Shown here: positions 42,971-51,381 of the stretch, piece after piece | Numbering within the stretch: the first letter of the stretch is position 1 | Layout of the letters: the number at the start of each line of letters is the position of its first letter | Source of the DNA: Bacillus renqingensis | GTDB lineage: Bacteria > Bacillota > Bacilli > Bacillales > Cytobacillaceae | DNA length: 64,000 nucleotides | Assembly (NCBI RefSeq): GCF_016464375.1 | Contig: NZ_JADDIU010000008.1 | Span: 1-64,000, forward strand | Direction of reading: 5' to 3' | Made by a program: the position numbers and the translations under genes | Notes under the pieces: generated by a model | The model's input: the letters and a program-made list of their open reading frames with translations, nothing else | Database searches by the model: none | Told to the model about the DNA's origin: nothing

Positions 42971-43297
42971 ATGAATACAGTAAAAGTAGTAGAAAATGGT
43001 GTTGAAGCGAAAAAGGTAATTGAGCAGTTTAACTTGCAAGGTTTCACCAAGGATGATATCTATTTATTGGCGCACAATGAAAACCGCTCTGAGGATCTGA
43101 CGGAATCTTTAGATGTTCAGGATGTCGGTGTGAAAGAGGAAGGGGTTCTCGATTCGGTTGCCAACGTTTTTCGAACCCGCGGTGACGAACTCCGCTCAAA
43201 GCTGGAGTCATTAGGCCTTTCACACGCGGAGGCCGAGCGCTATGAGGAAGAGATGGACCATGGTAAAGTAATAGTCATCGCAGCAACTCAAGCATAA
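42971..43297 (+). CDS. general stress protein with YflT domain
   Basis: This 108-residue soluble protein of the general stress protein 17M/YflT family starts MNTVKVVENGVEAKKVIEQF and has GFTKDDIYLLAHNENRSEDL and the C-terminal EEEMDHGKVIVIAA. It is typically sigma-B dependent with unknown role. AAAGGAGGAA precedes the ATG. A decayed paralogue lies at 37623-37844. Confidence 0.9.
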   Translation: MNTVKVVENGVEAKKVIEQFNLQGFTKDDIYLLAHNENRSEDLTESLDVQDVGVKEEGVLDSVANVFRTRGDELRSKLESLGLSHAEAERYEEEMDHGKVIVIAATQA

Positions 43298-43301
43298 ATC
43301 G

Positions 43302-43329
43302 AGCGGGGGCCCTTCAGCCCCCGCTTTTC
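43302..43329 (+). terminator. terminator of the YflT-type gene
   Basis: AGCGGGGGC / GCCCCCGCT followed by TTTT. Confidence 0.85.
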
Positions 43330-43399
43330 CTGTTAATAGATAAACAGATACAATAATAATTGTATTTGAAGCATATCTTCTTCGATAATTTTGAAAAAG

Positions 43400-43430
43400 A
43401 AAAAGCAGGAACATCAAGTTCCTGCTTTTA
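43400..43430 (-). terminator. terminator of the small membrane protein gene
   Basis: AAAAGCAGGAAC / GTTCCTGCTTTT flanked by A- and T-runs, six bases beyond the small minus-strand gene. Confidence 0.75.
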
Positions 43431-43436
43431 AATTTG

Positions 43437-43550
43437 TTATTTTTGTTTAAAGTAATCTACAAAGGCGTGGAAAATTTCTATCCCCTGATAGGTAAACATG
43501 CTTACAGCAGATAGAGAAAAAAAGCCTATTAATAAAAAACGGATCCACAT
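43437..43550 (-). CDS. putative small membrane protein, 37 aa
   Basis: It reads MWIRFLLIGFFSLSAVSMFT then YQGIEIFHAFVDYFKQK. One membrane helix fills the N-terminus, and GGGAGG lies eight bases before the ATG. It follows the 107-residue membrane protein gene on the same strand by 30 bases, so the two may form an operon ending at the terminator 43400-43430. Confidence 0.6.
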   Translation of the reverse strand: MWIRFLLIGFFSLSAVSMFTYQGIEIFHAFVDYFKQK

Positions 43551-43580
43551 TTTTTCAGCCTCCCTTGTTATTTTTTTATT

Positions 43581-43904
43581 TCATAACGCAGGAGTGAGTA
43601 GTAGATAATTCGATTGATGAAAAATTGGAATAAGAAAGGCTGTATCACGGTTAAAGTTTGTAGAAAAATAGGTTGCTGTGATGCCGATGGTGGATATGAT
43701 GAAAAGCAGCACGAAGAGGTTTGGCAGATTGATGGGTTGTTTCTTTTCATCGTCCCACTGAGCCTTTACCTTCCAATCATCAAAAAAGATGGTGGCCTTG
43801 CTTTCCTGATGCGGATGCGGAGGTGCATTAGTAAATTGCAAAACACCGATAGCTAAGAAGCCCAGGAGCAGGCGAATCACTACGCTTTTTGTCGTCTTCA
43901 TCAT
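43581..43904 (-). CDS. hypothetical membrane protein, 107 aa
   Basis: Two predicted membrane segments (about residues 8-25 and 62-80, LFVLLFIISTIGITATYF) flank a short hydrophilic loop with WKVKAQWDDEKKQ. GGAGTGG precedes the ATG pair. No family is recognised. It is probably the first gene of a two-gene unit with the 37-residue protein. Confidence 0.6.
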   Translation of the reverse strand: MMKTTKSVVIRLLLGFLAIGVLQFTNAPPHPHQESKATIFFDDWKVKAQWDDEKKQPINLPNLFVLLFIISTIGITATYFSTNFNRDTAFLIPIFHQSNYLLLTPAL

Positions 43905-44077
43905 TATCCACTCCTTTCTATTTTAGATAGTTATAATCATAAACACTTTTATTATATTTGAAAACAAAAAAGTTCTGACAATTTTTTCGCCTGTTTTAGC
44001 GGAATTTGATGCATTATGATACAATTTTGCTATTCAGCGGAGCGGTTGAAAGAGGTATGTGCTTGCTAATTGCAAAT

Positions 44078-44165
44078 GGTTATCCGCCAATTGGAAGTGG
44101 CTATCCGACAATTGAAGGTGGCTATCTGACAATTGGAAGTGGCTATCCGACAATAGAGAGCAGGT
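44078..44165. repeat. four tandem ~21-bp repeats before rlmD
   Basis: The unit GGCTATCCGACAATTGGAAGT and variants occur about four times. The 64-residue open frame through it merely repeats GSGYPTIE and lacks a ribosome binding site, so I regard it as non-coding. Confidence 0.8.
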
Positions 44166-44258
44166 TACCCGATAATAGCAAGCAGCCATCCGCCAGTTGA
44201 GGCTGCATAAGCCGCTGTTTTTTACAAAACATAATAAGTAAAGGAAGAAAAGAAATAT

Positions 44259-45629
44259 ATGAGCAGAACATTGCCAGTTAGTAAAAATGATTATATAGAC
44301 GTAGTTTTTGAAGATTTAACCCATGACGGGGCGGGAGTAGCGAAGGTTGATGGGTATCCGTTGTTTACCGTGGGCGGCTTGCCCGGTGAAACAGCCAAGG
44401 TAAAGGTGATTAAAACGGGAAAAAGCTATGGTGTGGGGCGATTGATTGAGATTTATGAAAAGAGCCCTTACCGAGTCGATATTCCCATCAGCGAAAGACA
44501 TAAATATGGCGGTTGTCAGCTGGAGCATATCCGCTATGACGGTCAATTAATTTATAAAGAAAATCAGGTCCGGCAGGCGCTGACCCGCATCGGTAAACTT
44601 GAGGACGTTGTCGTCCATCCGATTCTTGGAATGGATCATCCATGGCACTACCGTAACAAGGCCCAGGTACCCGTTGGCGAAAGAGACGGTCAATTGATTG
44701 CCGGCTTTTTTAAACCAAGAAGCCATGAAATTGTCGATACCGATGAAAGCGTAATTCAACTACCAGAAGTGAACGAAGCGATACAAACTGTTAAGGAGAT
44801 TTGCAGTAAACTGGCGATTCCTGCGTATCAAGAGGAACCACATAAAGGCGTATTGCGCCATATTATGGCCCGATATGGAAAGCAAACGGGCGAACTCATG
44901 GTAGTCATCATCACTAGGACGGCGGATATTCCCCATAAGAACAAGCTGGTGGAGGAAATCAGCAAACGACTCCCTAAACTGAAGTCGATTGTTCATAATG
45001 TCAATTCGAAGCGGACCAATGTCATTCTTGGAGAAAAAACAACGGTTCTTTGGGGCAGTGAAGTCATCTATGACTATATTGGCGATGTAAAATTTGCCAT
45101 TTCCGCTTTGTCATTTTACCAAGTGAATCCTGTCCAGACAAAGGTGCTTTATGACAAAGCACTGGAATATGCCAATTTAAGCGGTGAAGAAAGTGTAATC
45201 GATGCCTATTGCGGCATTGGTACCATTTCATTATTTTTAGCACAAAAGGCTAAGAAGGTTTTCGGTGTGGAAGTTGTACCTGAAGCAATAGAAGATGCGC
45301 GGCGTAATGCTGAGTTGAATGGAATGACGAATGTGGAATTTGCTGCCGGCGAAGCAGAGGTTGTGATCCCAAAGTGGTATAAGGAAGGCAATGCAGCCGA
45401 TGTGTTGGTCGTCGACCCGCCGCGCAAGGGTTGTGATGAAGCACTGCTGCGAACAATTATTGAGATGAAGCCGAAAAAGGTTGTCTATGTGTCTTGTAAT
45501 CCGGCTACATTGGCACGGGACTTACGGATATTGGAAGATGGAGGGTATAAGACGGTAGAAGTACAGCCGGTGGATATGTTTCCGCATACGACGCACGTGG
45601 AGTGCTGTGTGTTGCTCGTAAAAAAATAG
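44259..45629 (+). CDS. rlmD: 23S rRNA (uracil-5-)-methyltransferase, RlmD type
   Basis: This TrmA-family enzyme methylates U1939 of 23S rRNA. The TRAM RNA-binding domain is residues 1-60, and the SAM domain contains [34 protein letters not shown] and the catalytic cysteine in [13 protein letters not shown], ending [14 protein letters not shown]. The cluster-binding cysteines of Fe-S type members are mostly missing ([10 protein letters not shown] retains one). At 456 residues it is full length. The accessory region begins right after its stop, which may have been an insertion target. Confidence 0.93.
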   Translation: MSRTLPVSKNDYIDVVFEDLTHDGAGVAKVDGYPLFTVGGLPGETAKVKVIKTGKSYGVGRLIEIYEKSPYRVDIPISERHKYGGCQLEHIRYDGQLIYKENQVRQALTRIGKLEDVVVHPILGMDHPWHYRNKAQVPVGERDGQLIAGFFKPRSHEIVDTDESVIQLPEVNEAIQTVKEICSKLAIPAYQEEPHKGVLRHIMARYGKQTGELMVVIITRTADIPHKNKLVEEISKRLPKLKSIVHNVNSKRTNVILGEKTTVLWGSEVIYDYIGDVKFAISALSFYQVNPVQTKVLYDKALEYANLSGEESVIDAYCGIGTISLFLAQKAKKVFGVEVVPEAIEDARRNAELNGMTNVEFAAGEAEVVIPKWYKEGNAADVLVVDPPRKGCDEALLRTIIEMKPKKVVYVSCNPATLARDLRILEDGGYKTVEVQPVDMFPHTTHVECCVLLVKK

Positions 45630-45639
45630 AAGATATATA

Positions 45640-45955
45640 AGGGTCCGAGAATCGGTAGTGGATTCTCGGACTCCCATCTTCTTTTATTTCAATTCTTTCT
45701 ATTAGTTTGTGATGCATTTCTTCGTCAAGAACAGGATTTTGAACAAACCGTTCAATTTGTTGGATTAGTTTTGTAAAATCTATCGTTTGTTTTTGTTGAA
45801 GCAATCCCTTTTCTAATTTTAACTAATCCTCTTTAGTTTAGCGAGTTGTATACCATTATCCTCAATGAGCAATCTGTATTCTTTATCTTGGATTTCACCC
45901 CGTATTTTCATGCGAAGTGCAGTCATTTTATCTTTCTTTATGGTTTCCACCTCCT
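45640..45955 (-). pseudogene. C-terminal fragment of a serine recombinase
   Basis: On the minus strand two frames read KKDKMTALRMKIRGEIQDKE then, after a stop and shift, IDFTKLIQQIERFVQNPVLD and LIERIEIKEDGSPRIHYRFS. This is the coiled-coil and tail of large serine recombinases (phage or ICE integrases). The catalytic and DNA-binding parts are missing, and the remnant ends at the rlmD 3' end. Confidence 0.75.
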
Positions 45956-46069
45956 TGACCAAAAAGTAAAGTGTTTAAAGTGAAACGGGTTAGGGAGATG
46001 GAAAAAGAAATGCAGTGGGGAAAGTGATATAATAAAAGAAAATTATTGTTGAACCGGGGGTGTAAGTAA

Positions 46070-46330
46070 ATGAAGTGGTCTGAAGTACGAGAGCATTTTC
46101 CAGAACGTTGTGTCTTAGTAGAAGCATTAAAATCAGAGACAAGAGGAAAAGAGAGAATCATCGAAGAAATGTCAGTAATTGACGATTATGAGAACGGCAA
46201 TACTGCATGGAAAGTATATAAAAAATTGCATGCGGAAAATCAAAATCGTGAATTATATATCTTTCATACAAACAATAAGGAAATAAAGGTAATTGAGCAG
46301 CCATATATAGGAGTGCGCAGAAGAGTATGA
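46070..46330 (+). CDS. 86-aa protein of the retropepsin module (copy 1)
   Basis: A hydrophilic small protein starting MKWSEVREHFPERCVLVEAL and ending YIGVRRRV, with YKKLHAENQNRELYIFHTNN in between. It overlaps the downstream protease gene by four bases (ATGA), so it is probably a functional partner. A second copy at 56367-56627 differs at about 8 of 86 positions. I know the family only as uncharacterised. TATAAT at about 46029 and GGGGGTG before ATG give expression signals. Confidence 0.78.
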   Translation: MKWSEVREHFPERCVLVEALKSETRGKERIIEEMSVIDDYENGNTAWKVYKKLHAENQNRELYIFHTNNKEIKVIEQPYIGVRRRV

Positions 46331-46710
46331 AATTTGTGATGGATGACCATTTGCCTCTAGTTGCTGTTCAGATTGAATACAATGGAAACAAAAAGACATT
46401 CAATAACGTGTTACTTGATACTGGCTGCTCTTCAACCATTTTAGATACGGACCTATGCGAAGAAATTGGGTTGTTGCTCGATTTAGAAAATGCCATTACA
46501 CGAAAGATGTACGGAATAGGCGGTACGGAAATTTGTATTGAGCAAAAAGTTATCGGTATGAATATTGATGAGTTCCAACTTAATAATTTCATTTTACAGC
46601 TAAGCGATGTTAGAGAAATGCATGGATTTGACGGGATCATCGGTAGTGATTTTTTTATTGTGAATAAATTAATCATTGACTTTGGAAATATGGAAGTAAG
46701 AAAAAACTAG
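46327..46710 (+). CDS. retropepsin-like aspartic protease (copy 1)
   Basis: This 127-residue single-domain aspartic protease has the catalytic motif VLLDTGCSSTILDTDL (DTG near residue 31), a flap-like glycine segment KMYGIGGTEI and the second hydrophobic-glycine element GFDGIIGSDFF. Such single-lobe proteases act as dimers. There is no signal peptide, so it is cytosolic. It is translationally coupled to the 86-residue gene. A copy lies at 56624-57007. Substrate and function are unknown; cleavage or control of the partner is one possibility. Confidence 0.85.
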   Translation: MKFVMDDHLPLVAVQIEYNGNKKTFNNVLLDTGCSSTILDTDLCEEIGLLLDLENAITRKMYGIGGTEICIEQKVIGMNIDEFQLNNFILQLSDVREMHGFDGIIGSDFFIVNKLIIDFGNMEVRKN

Positions 46711-46716
46711 GTTAGG

Positions 46717-46753
46717 GCTTGCTGAACGAATCAGATTCGGTGAGATGCAAGCC
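46717..46753 (+). terminator. hairpin after the protease gene (copy 1)
   Basis: GGCTTGC / GCAAGCC with an inner AATCAGATT stem. There is no clear T-run. Confidence 0.4.
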
Positions 46754-46799
46754 AAATTCCGGTTATCAAAATGTACTTTAGTTAAAAAATTAGGATTCC

Positions 46800-46828
46800 T
46801 TGCAAACAATTTCAAAAAATGCTATTAT
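46800..46828 (+). promoter_or_regulatory. sigma-A promoter of the cold-shock gene
   Basis: TTGCAA, 17 bases, TATTAT. The resulting leader of about 110 bases before the ATG is typical of cold-shock mRNAs, whose leader folds control translation. Confidence 0.65.
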
Positions 46829-46947
46829 AAGATGAATTATTTTTGTTCGGTGTAAAGGATAGTATAAGTAAAACTTTCGTCTTGATGATCACTGAGAGCA
46901 AGGATAGTAACACATTGTGTGTACTAACACACTAGGAGGCAACAAAC

Positions 46948-47148
46948 ATGGAAAAAGGTAAAGTAAAATGGTTTAATGGCGAAAAAGGCTTCGGATTCAT
47001 CGAACGTGAAGGTGGAGAAGACGTATTCGTTCATTTCTCAGCTATCCAAGGCGAAGGGTACAAATCATTAGAAGAAGGTCAAGAAGTGACTTTTGATGTT
47101 GAGCAAGGTCAACGTGGAGCACAAGCTGCTAACGTTCGTAAGGCTTAA
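46948..47148 (+). CDS. cold-shock protein (CspA/CspD family)
   Basis: This 66-residue single-stranded nucleic-acid chaperone has RNP1 KGFGFIE and RNP2 VFVHFSAI, start [20 protein letters not shown] and end [16 protein letters not shown] precedes the ATG after a long leader. It lies between accessory genes, so it may be a mobile or relocated copy. Confidence 0.97.
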   Translation: MEKGKVKWFNGEKGFGFIEREGGEDVFVHFSAIQGEGYKSLEEGQEVTFDVEQGQRGAQAANVRKA

Positions 47149-47166
47149 TAACAATGACAAATATGG

Positions 47167-47202
47167 ACAGGCTCTTTTTTTAGAGTCTGTCTTTTATTTT
47201 TT
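47167..47202 (+). terminator. cold-shock gene terminator
   Basis: GACAGGCTC / GAGTCTGTC followed by TTTTATTTTTTT. Confidence 0.8.
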
Positions 47203-47369
47203 TAAAAACAAAAAACCCCACTCACTTGTGGGTAGGGAACATGAAAACAGTAATTCAAATGGTAAACACATTCTACCATATAATTTGTAGGATTCCTAAT
47301 TTTCTTCAACCTAATGGATAAAAATAACCAGGTAGGTAAATCAAAGTAGAATCATAATGGGGTGAATAT

Positions 47370-47525
47370 ATGAGTAAAGCTAAGGGGAAAAGCGGAACAG
47401 GGAGAGGAACTGACAAGAAAGGATGGAATCGATGGCAAGCTAGTGTAAACAAAGCAAAGAGTGCCAAACCCTATATAAGTAAAGGTACAAAAAAAAGCGG
47501 AAATTGCCAAGACCACGTGGAATAG
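47370..47525 (+). CDS. small basic protein, possibly frameshifted
   Basis: It reads MSKAKGKSGTGRGTDKKGWN and continues RWQASVNKAKSAKPYISKG before ending NCQDHVE. At the run of eight A residues near 47492 a one-base shift would instead continue KAEIAKTTWNSKSIISKI. The gene may therefore be frameshifted or end differently. It is rich in Lys and Gly. The family is unknown. Confidence 0.4.
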   Translation: MSKAKGKSGTGRGTDKKGWNRWQASVNKAKSAKPYISKGTKKSGNCQDHVE

Positions 47526-47789
47526 TAAAAGTATTATATCCAAAATATAGCGAAGCAGATTACAATACAAATGGTACTGAAGGAAAGAAAAAGATCTTCC
47601 ACTGGTCAAGCTTTGTGACTTAATGTATTGGGCAAATTTTCAATTGGTTTTTGAAGGTAGATTAAAAGTGCCACGGGTGCCATGGCGTCATTTCTTCGAC
47701 ATGATCATACCCCCATAAGTTTTATTTTAGGCATCTGCTGGGATTCATCTGGATGATATTTAATATTATTTCTCTTCTCAGCAGCACCC

Positions 47790-47850
47790 ATAGAGGGAAC
47801 CGTTTACTGCTTGATCGGACATGTATTAGCATGTTCGGTCTTTTTTTATG
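47790..47850 (+). repeat. terminator cassette copy 1
   Basis: AGGGAACCGTTTACTGCTTG then CGGACATGT / GCATGTTCGG and a T-run. Related cassettes are at 52391-52446 and 53118-53175. The 400 bases between 47640 and 48060 hold no intact gene. A frame reading RTVTVTVEESKLHLDLLTTQ (about 47900-47972) may be a phage gene remnant. Confidence 0.7.
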
Positions 47851-48106
47851 TTTTTTTATAACTTAATACCGAGCGGAAAGAAACCCACACAGGCATCGCG
47901 AACGGTGACCGTCACTGTGGAAGAATCCAAACTTCATCTTGACCTGCTCACGACCCAAATGGAACAGATGTAAAATGCAGATTGAGCCATGTGCGTTTCA
48001 GGATGACCCGTATACCTATCCAGACTGATTCATGGATGAAACAATCCCGAACCAAGCATTACCAGAGAGTAACACATAGATTACAACAGAGTAAAATATA
48101 TATTGT

Positions 48107-48275
48107 TATCCCGCAAATACAAAACAGCAAATAAAAACCTCTTAAGCGCAAGTAAAAACGCAGTATCCGTAAATAAAAACCGCTTATCCGCAAGTAAGAA
48201 AGTACTATCCGCAAATAAAAACCGTTTATCCGCAAGTAAAAACATCCTATCCGCAAATAAAAATAAAACTCACAA
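48107..48275. repeat. tandem repeats of TATCCGCAARTAAAAACN units
   Basis: About eight units of 20-22 bp alternate CCGCAAATAAAAAC and CCGCAAGTAAAAAC. They give a plus-strand frame with repeated NKNRLSASKN and a minus-strand frame with repeated FYLRI, neither with a ribosome binding site. They lie upstream of the phage-type replication genes. Confidence 0.85.
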
Positions 48276-48417
48276 AAAAATTTTTAAAACCACCCTGTCC
48301 TTTTTATGTCCTAATCGATATATAGAAGGTGAAGCGGATGAGCCGATGCATCGGTCTGCCGTTCAAGCCGCACGAACCAGTCCAGTCCATTGGCGATTAA
48401 CAAGAGGAGGTATTGGG

Positions 48418-49197
48418 GTGAGCAAATTATTGATCAACGAAAATCCGGTGATGATCATCCCATCACTGGCAGTAAAAATCGGCTTGAACGAAGCCGTCAT
48501 CTTGCAGCAAATCCATTATTGGGTCCAGACAAGCAGACATGTCATCGAAGGGCGGAAATGGATATTTAACACGTATAAGGATTGGCAGGAACAGCTTCCG
48601 TTCTGGTCTGAAAGCACGATTAAACGGACGATTCACTCGCTGGAAAAACAAGGATTCCTGCTGTCCGGCAACTGGAATCGCTCGAAAATGGATAAGACCA
48701 AGTGGTATACCATCGATTACCAAAGGCTGGAGGAACTGACAGAAGGCGAGCCAACCAACCCTTCTGAGGAAACTCAACTGGCCGACCATGAAACCACCGC
48801 AACAGGAACAGCACCAAACCACACGCAAGTCGACTTATTTGAGTTGTTGGATGAAAACGTAGAAAAATCGGTGCCACAGCAAGCAACACCAACACCAGCA
48901 GCAGAAAAAATACCGGTTACTGAAGTCATCCATTACCTGAATGAAAAAACAAATGCAGCCTACAAGCCAAGCAGTCCGAAAACAAAGGAACTGATTCGTG
49001 CAAGGTCAAGAGAAGGATTTACCCTGGAGGATTTCAAAGCGGTGATTGATTTAAAAGCGGCGGAATGGCTGGAGGACCCGGTCATGTGCAAATATCTCCG
49101 GCCGGAAACATTATTTGGCTCGAAATTTGAGGCCTATCGCAACCAAAAGTCATGGAAAAAAAAGCTAAACGAGGAGGATTTTGATTTAGATGAATAA
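48418..49197 (+). CDS. phage-type replisome organiser, DnaD-like
   Basis: This 259-residue replication protein has an N-terminal winged helix (SLAVKIGLNEAVILQQIHYW, STIKRTIHSLEKQGFLLSGN) and the conserved phage C-terminal domain (about 175-245, VIHYLNEKTNAAYKP, FEAVI-type block here FKAVIDLKAAEWLED, YLRPETLFGSKFEAYRN). It should bind the origin and recruit the helicase loader. I chose GTG at 48418 with AGAGGAGG seven bases upstream; the open frame further upstream is tandem repeat. It overlaps the next gene by eight bases. Confidence 0.88.
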   Translation: MSKLLINENPVMIIPSLAVKIGLNEAVILQQIHYWVQTSRHVIEGRKWIFNTYKDWQEQLPFWSESTIKRTIHSLEKQGFLLSGNWNRSKMDKTKWYTIDYQRLEELTEGEPTNPSEETQLADHETTATGTAPNHTQVDLFELLDENVEKSVPQQATPTPAAEKIPVTEVIHYLNEKTNAAYKPSSPKTKELIRARSREGFTLEDFKAVIDLKAAEWLEDPVMCKYLRPETLFGSKFEAYRNQKSWKKKLNEEDFDLDE

Positions 49198-49540
49198 GCG
49201 GGAAACGTTCACCCTTTTGAAAATGATATCGGTATTTTATGAACAGTTTAGTTTTGATCAAGAGAAAGTGAACCTTTGGCACGATGCGGTGAAAGACCTT
49301 ACGTTTGTCGACATGGAGGAAAATCTGTTAAAGCATGTACGGCAATCGCCTTTTCCACCCAAAGTGTCCGAGCTTTACATAAAGTCCAATGTTTCAGGGG
49401 TTGTTCCGGACCCCGATGAGACAAAGGTCATCCTCACCCGTCATTATGTGCCGGCAAACAGCGAAGTAGTGCAAAAGGAACTGGCTAATATAAGAAAAGT
49501 ATTAGGCATAGAAAGGGAGCAGCAGGATGAGACCATTTGA
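49190..49540 (+). CDS. phage replication protein, G39P-like helicase loader/inhibitor
   Basis: This 116-residue protein between the replisome organiser and the replicative helicase occupies the position of G39P (SPP1), the helicase loading factor. The N-terminal helical part LLKMISVFYEQFSFDQEKVN, WHDAVKDLTFVDMEENLLKH and SPFPPKVSEL fits the family. It overlaps both neighbours, so the three form one translational unit. Confidence 0.8.
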   Translation: MNKRETFTLLKMISVFYEQFSFDQEKVNLWHDAVKDLTFVDMEENLLKHVRQSPFPPKVSELYIKSNVSGVVPDPDETKVILTRHYVPANSEVVQKELANIRKVLGIEREQQDETI

Positions 49541-50828
49541 ACCTTATAATCAAGAAGCGGAAGAAGCCTTTGTCGGGTCCTTTTTCCTCGACGGTGAGTT
49601 AGTAAAAGAGTGTAATATTCGCCCGGAGCAGCTATACATTCCGGAGCTTAGACTCCTCTATACCGGCATTCGCAGCCTAGTTGAAAAAGAAAAGCCTGTA
49701 GATTTGGTTACCATCATCGATGAAATCGGGATTGAACGAATTCAGAACGCAGGCGGCATGAGCTACATCTCCCAATTGACAGGAAGCGTGCCAAGTATAG
49801 CCAATTTTCACACCTATGAAAAACTGGTCATAGAGTACGACAAAAAACGAAAGCTGATCGCAGCTGGCGAAAAAATAATGTACCAGGCAGCCAGTGAGGA
49901 TACGGATAAAACAGTGAGGGACGGAATCCAAGAGTTGATGAGTATTGAAGAAGATCAGACGGACGATGACACGGGCGAGATTACCTCATCATTGGTGGAC
50001 TTATTTGTAGAGTGCGAGCAGGACCAGGGCGAAATGCTGGGAATCCCCTCCGGCTTTCATGATTTGGACAAGCTGACAGGAGGATTTCAAGCCTCCGATT
50101 TAGTAATTATCGGGGCACGTCCAAGTATGGGGAAGACGGCATTTGCGCTAAGTTTGGCACTTCAAGCGGCAGAAGAGGATGTGAGCCTGATTTTTTCACT
50201 GGAAATGTCCAAAAAGCAGCTGATCAAACGAATGACCGGGTGTACAGGGCGAATCGACAGCCTCAAAATGCGGAATCCCCAACAGTCGTTCCAAAACGAG
50301 GATTGGGAACAATTCGCCAATGGAATCGGCAAGCTGTCACTCCTAAAGCTGCATATCTTTGACCGGGCTGGAATGGATGTTGCCTATATCAGGTCGAAGG
50401 TTCGCAAAGCGCGCAGAGCCTATGGCGAGCAAAGACGGCTGCTCGTGGTGATTGACTATTTGCAGTTGCTCGAGAGCGATCGAAAAACCTACCAAAATCG
50501 CCAGGCAGAAATCAGCGAAATCAGCCGGGCGCTCAAGAACATGGCGAGGGAACTGAACGTCACCGTCATCGCCCTATCGCAGCTAAGCCGCGGAGTCGAA
50601 ACGAGACATGACAAACACCCGATTCTCTCGGACCTTCGCGAAAGCGGGCAAATTGAACAGGATGCCGACCTAATTGCGTTTCTATATCGCGACGACTATT
50701 ATACAAGCGATTCGCCAAAGAAAAACAGGATGGAAATCATCCTGGCAAAACACCGCAATGGACCGACCGGGACCATTGAGCTTGGCTTTAACAAGCAATA
50801 TGGGGCGTTCGTTAACCTAAATGCATAA
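49527..50828 (+). CDS. replicative DNA helicase, DnaB family
   Basis: This phage-type DnaB helicase has an N-terminal domain (residues 1-100, EPYNQEAEEAFVGSFFLDGE) and a RecA-like motor with Walker A (IIGARPSMGKTAFALSL), the Walker B region LLVVIDYLQLLES and the C-terminal motif DLRESGQIEQDADLIAFLYR. At 433 residues it is complete. It is the last gene of the organiser-loader-helicase cassette. Chromosomal dnaC would sit elsewhere with other neighbours, so this is an accessory copy. Confidence 0.93.
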   Translation: MRPFEPYNQEAEEAFVGSFFLDGELVKECNIRPEQLYIPELRLLYTGIRSLVEKEKPVDLVTIIDEIGIERIQNAGGMSYISQLTGSVPSIANFHTYEKLVIEYDKKRKLIAAGEKIMYQAASEDTDKTVRDGIQELMSIEEDQTDDDTGEITSSLVDLFVECEQDQGEMLGIPSGFHDLDKLTGGFQASDLVIIGARPSMGKTAFALSLALQAAEEDVSLIFSLEMSKKQLIKRMTGCTGRIDSLKMRNPQQSFQNEDWEQFANGIGKLSLLKLHIFDRAGMDVAYIRSKVRKARRAYGEQRRLLVVIDYLQLLESDRKTYQNRQAEISEISRALKNMARELNVTVIALSQLSRGVETRHDKHPILSDLRESGQIEQDADLIAFLYRDDYYTSDSPKKNRMEIILAKHRNGPTGTIELGFNKQYGAFVNLNA

Positions 50829-50888
50829 GTAGGAGCGCGCCAAGGCGGCCGGGAGCTTTAAAAAAATAATGAAGAGGAAGTGTGAAAG

Positions 50889-51320
50889 ATGGGAAATCGT
50901 AGAGGGATTAATATTGAAATTTGGGATGATCCGTTTTTTTCAAAACAGATGAGTATAGAGGACAGGACTTTTTATCTTTATCTACTAACGAATCGTCATA
51001 CGACTGGTATCGGAATCTATCAGATTGCAAGAAAACTAATGGCTTTTGAACTGGGTGTTTCGAGGGAAAGTGTTCAAGCATTAATCGACCGATTCGCCTT
51101 GGAGTACAAGCTGATCCGGTTCAATCCTGAAACAGGCGAGATTGCCATAAAGGACTGGGGCAAATGGTCGCTGCTAGAAGGAAGGAAACGGGACAGGATA
51201 CCTGAGTTTAGAAAGATTAAGGATCACTCGCTGATTCCATATGTTTCAGCATCAATTGTGAATCCGAAAATACGCAGCCTTTATGATTCTTTTTGTAAGG
51301 AAGAGCAAGGAATGTCATGA
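50889..51320 (+). CDS. phage-like DnaD N-terminal-type protein, 143 aa
   Basis: A winged-helix protein beginning NIEIWDDPFFSKQMSIEDRT and containing FYLYLLTNRHTTGIGIYQI and LIRFNPETGEIAIKDWGKW. This is the N-terminal domain of phage replication initiators of the DnaD/DnaB (loader) type. The usual C-terminal domain is missing, so it is a short form or a truncated gene. GAGGAAG precedes the ATG. It directly follows the helicase gene. Confidence 0.75.
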   Translation: MGNRRGINIEIWDDPFFSKQMSIEDRTFYLYLLTNRHTTGIGIYQIARKLMAFELGVSRESVQALIDRFALEYKLIRFNPETGEIAIKDWGKWSLLEGRKRDRIPEFRKIKDHSLIPYVSASIVNPKIRSLYDSFCKEEQGMS

Positions 51321-51381
51321 CCGAGATGGAAGTGATTGTATGTAACGAAATACGAAAGAATGAAGTCAAGGGGGCCAAGTT

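Noticed and set aside
44006-44200. 64-residue open frame with GSGYPTIE repeats
   Set aside because: It is a translation of a short DNA tandem repeat and has no initiation signal.
48103-48417. N-terminal extension of the DnaD-like protein
   Set aside because: It translates the tandem repeats. A GTG with a strong ribosome binding site at 48418 begins the recognisable protein.
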